From contig WAON01000167.1 in the NCBI GenBank assembly GCA_015521265.1, positions 1 through 7,294 on the forward strand: DNA of 7,294 bases. Direction: 5' to 3'. The DNA is from Desulfurococcales archaeon (GTDB lineage: Archaea; Thermoproteota; Thermoprotei_A; Sulfolobales; Desulfurococcaceae). The notes under the pieces are model-generated. The model had not been told where the DNA came from. It saw only the letters and a list, made by a program, of their open reading frames with translations, and made no database searches. A program made the position numbers and the translations under genes. Shown here in pieces: positions 5,494 to 7,294 of this stretch (position 1 is its first letter; the number at the start of each line of letters is the position of its first letter).

Positions 5494-5516
5494 TAGGTGT
5501 TTCTTGGTGATGATTG

Positions 5517-6398
5517 TTGAGGCCTGATCGGGAGTGTGTTAGGTGTATTGTTAGTGTTAGGCTTGGAGAGGTTATTAACAGCGTTATGGATCGTGATCGA
5601 AGTATTGAGCTTCAATTAAGGGTTTTGGAGAAAGCTGTTGAGTGGTTTAGGAAGAGTGATGAGTTAACAATTATCGCAACGGGGATATTTCAATGGCTTA
5701 TCCGTGAGGCTCCGGAGGTAGCTGATTACTACCGGGAGTTGAAAAGGGAATCAATACTAGATGCTTGGAGCAGTATTGAGGGTTTCCGCAGATATATTGA
5801 GGGGTTGTATGGGTTTGATCGGTTCCACTATGCTGTCAGGCTCTCGATAGCTGGGAACATCCTCGATACAGGTGTACACGGCCATAAAGCTCCCCGTAGC
5901 CTCGGGCTTGAATACGTTTTGAAGACCCCCTTCGGAATAGATCATACTAGGAAGGTCTACGAACTACTGATAAGGGGGGATTTAGGGATTGCATGGCTGT
6001 TTGATAATGCTGGTGAATCAGTATACGATACAGTACTGCTAGAGGAGATTAGGGGTATGGGTAATTATGTAGTCGGTATTGTGAAGGATGATCCAGGGTT
6101 TCAGAATGATCTAACTATTAGCGATGCATACTATGCAGGGATCGATGAATACGTTGATGAAATAATTAGCACTGGCTGTAACTGCTCCTCAATACACTGG
6201 CCCGGCGTCTCTGGGGAGGCTTGGAGGATTATTAGGGATTCGGACCTCGTAATTGCTAAGGGTATGGCTCACTACGAGTACTTGTCAACGATGAATCTGG
6301 GCAGGCCAGTTCTTCACCTCTTAATACCTAAGTGCCGCCCGGTTTCTTCAAGTCTTGGGGTTGAGAAGGGTGTTTTTGTAGCACTGCTCAGAGACTAG
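5517..6398 (+). CDS. DUF89 family metal-dependent phosphatase-like protein
   Basis: This is a 293-residue cytosolic protein. The N-terminus has CVRC (C7, C10), typical of the DUF89 subfamily with a paired-cysteine motif, followed by a helical domain. The core shows SIAGNILD (about 111-118), FDNAGESVYD (D163-N164, metal-binding pair), QNDLTISDAYYAG (D198, D203), IAKGMAHYEYLS (247-258) and LIPKCRPVSSSLGV. DUF89 proteins are Mn/Ni/Co-dependent phosphatases thought to remove damaged or surplus phosphometabolites. The KG-loop reads MAHYE where the family commonly has QGNYE or similar. Two TTG codons follow GGTGAT (5506-5511). The one at 5517 is five bases away and preferred over 5514, which is two. 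A nearby ATG at 5510 is in a closed frame. Its 3' end overlaps the next, convergent gene by 11 bases. The substrate is unknown. Confidence 0.85.
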   Translation: MRPDRECVRCIVSVRLGEVINSVMDRDRSIELQLRVLEKAVEWFRKSDELTIIATGIFQWLIREAPEVADYYRELKRESILDAWSSIEGFRRYIEGLYGFDRFHYAVRLSIAGNILDTGVHGHKAPRSLGLEYVLKTPFGIDHTRKVYELLIRGDLGIAWLFDNAGESVYDTVLLEEIRGMGNYVVGIVKDDPGFQNDLTISDAYYAGIDEYVDEIISTGCNCSSIHWPGVSGEAWRIIRDSDLVIAKGMAHYEYLSTMNLGRPVLHLLIPKCRPVSSSLGVEKGVFVALLRD

Positions 6399-7294
6399 CC
6401 TTCCCCCTCTTTTTCCTGATCTTCCAGTAATAGATCGATGCTAAACCCGCCGCGGTTACTGTTAAAGCTATTATTACTTGTTGAACCGGTAAACTAGTGT
6501 TTTGTTCTTCATTATAGTTTACTATTTTTACGATGTAATCCGTCCTATTGGTTGTATTATAGTGGATACGGTAGATTAGCCTAGCAATTGTTAAGTTGTT
6601 ATATGAGTATTTACGTAGCCAATCAGTGATCTCGTTAACGAGGCTTTCAACACTGGTATTATTATTAAGCATTGTTATAACTAGCCTGCCGCTGCTCGAT
6701 GAGTATGTGTAGGTTATGAGGCTTTCCATTAATTTATTGATTATTTTTATCGAAGCCTCCATGTAGGGTAGCGGGTTTACGTAGCTGTATAGGTTTGTCT
6801 TATCATACTCCTCTACTAGCTTAATTAATTCCGTGATAAGCCTATTACCGGTTTCTGCTGGGGTTATTGATGTGTACTCATAGAATACTCTTGGATATGC
6901 TTCTGCACCACTATGATCTGGATGTATGATCATCCTATTATAGACGAAGCCCGTCCCAGCCCTGCTGTTCATTAGTGTTGATACTAGGCTGTATAGACTA
7001 GTATTGCCGGGTACTATTAATTCTCCAACGATCCTATACTTTTCCTCCCCCAGTATACCCCTAGTATTCTGCATGATTACCAAGTTGTTTCCTCGTCTGA
7101 TCTCTGTTACCCGTGTAGTTTTCAACCGGTATTTTTGGAAGAAATCGTGGTATTCTCGTTGGTAGAATTCTATAATGTTTATGTATGGATAATTGGTTCC
7201 ATTTATCCTAGTCTTCGCTGAGTCGTTGAATAGTAGTATTAAACTGTTCCTGTACTCTTTTATCATTGCTATACCGTTGTGTGTTATTGTAATC
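6388..7294 (-). CDS. C-terminally anchored, probably glycosylated surface protein of unknown function (5' partial)
   Basis: From the ATG at 7266 it has 292 residues, but the frame stays open to the right edge (ending ...ITITHNGIA before that Met) and the Met is not followed by a signal peptide. The true start and export signal are therefore probably outside the window. The C-terminus has one hydrophobic helix (about 261-281, VQQVIIALTVTAAGLASIYYW) and a basic tail (KIRKKRGKASL), the layout of a protein held in the membrane with its body outside. Counting from M1, nine N-X-S/T sequons lie in the external part (N14, 22, 88, 202, 203, 224, 237, 240, 256), fitting archaeal N-glycosylation. The body is rich in Asn, Tyr and Thr. 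I recognise no domain. It overlaps the DUF89 gene end to end by 11 bases. Confidence 0.7.
   Translation of the reverse strand, partial: ITITHNGIAMIKEYRNSLILLFNDSAKTRINGTNYPYINIIEFYQREYHDFFQKYRLKTTRVTEIRRGNNLVIMQNTRGILGEEKYRIVGELIVPGNTSLYSLVSTLMNSRAGTGFVYNRMIIHPDHSGAEAYPRVFYEYTSITPAETGNRLITELIKLVEEYDKTNLYSYVNPLPYMEASIKIINKLMESLITYTYSSSSGRLVITMLNNNTSVESLVNEITDWLRKYSYNNLTIARLIYRIHYNTTNRTDYIVKIVNYNEEQNTSLPVQQVIIALTVTAAGLASIYYWKIRKKRGKASL

Noticed and set aside
5507..5527. GTGATGA followed ten bases later by CTGA, resembling box C and box D' of a C/D guide RNA
   Set aside because: GTGATGA doubles as the ribosome-binding site of the DUF89 gene and CTGA lies in its coding region. No box C' or final box D follows.
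5757..5945. 62-codon minus-strand frame
   Set aside because: It is a shadow inside the DUF89 gene.

Overview
ORGANISM. The window looks like chromosomal DNA of a hyperthermophilic archaeon, most likely a crenarchaeon of the Desulfurococcales type. The reasons are: arginine coded mainly by AGG/AGA and isoleucine often by ATA; several genes starting with TTG or GTG behind AGGTG/GGTGAT ribosome-binding sites that match an archaeal 16S 3' end; TATA-like boxes 25-45 bases ahead of starts; a class I lysyl-tRNA synthetase tail; and compact, often convergent or divergent gene order. No taxonomic search was possible, so this is inference. I see no tRNA, rRNA, CRISPR array, insertion sequence or phage gene. 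LAYOUT. Bases 1-318 hold the 3' end of a class I lysyl-tRNA synthetase gene whose start is off the left edge. A short intergenic stretch follows (319-446), AT-rich and then a GC-rich hairpin. On the minus strand, reading right to left, come a DUF364-type (putative heavy-metal chelation) protein (3558-2782), a 260-base gap with a possible 23-residue lysine/serine-rich mini-protein, and a two-gene ABC exporter: ATPase (2515-1769) and ABC-2 permease (1751-447). A 96-base divergent promoter region separates DUF364 from a plus-strand isoprenylcysteine-carboxyl/phospholipid methyltransferase-like membrane protein (3658-4188). This converges on a minus-strand N-4/N-6 DNA methyltransferase with no restriction partner in view (5238-4213). 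A 275-base divergent gap contains a possible leaderless 35-residue hydrophobic ORF. It is followed by a plus-strand DUF89 metal-dependent phosphatase-like gene (5517-6398). That gene overlaps tail-to-tail with a surface-exposed, C-terminally anchored protein of unknown function (7294-6388), which is cut by the right edge. HOW THE GENES RELATE. The only clear functional unit is the ATPase-permease pair, a NatAB-like exporter. The others look like an ordinary mosaic of single genes. The most unusual signals are in the gaps. A multi-block element of about 45 bases occurs in the same orientation ahead of both DUF364 and the ABC operon. There are also the lysine-rich mini-ORF with its own TATA box and ribosome-binding site, one TATA box that could serve two divergent genes, and the GC-rich hairpin after the synthetase gene. 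None of these amounts to proof of a new system.
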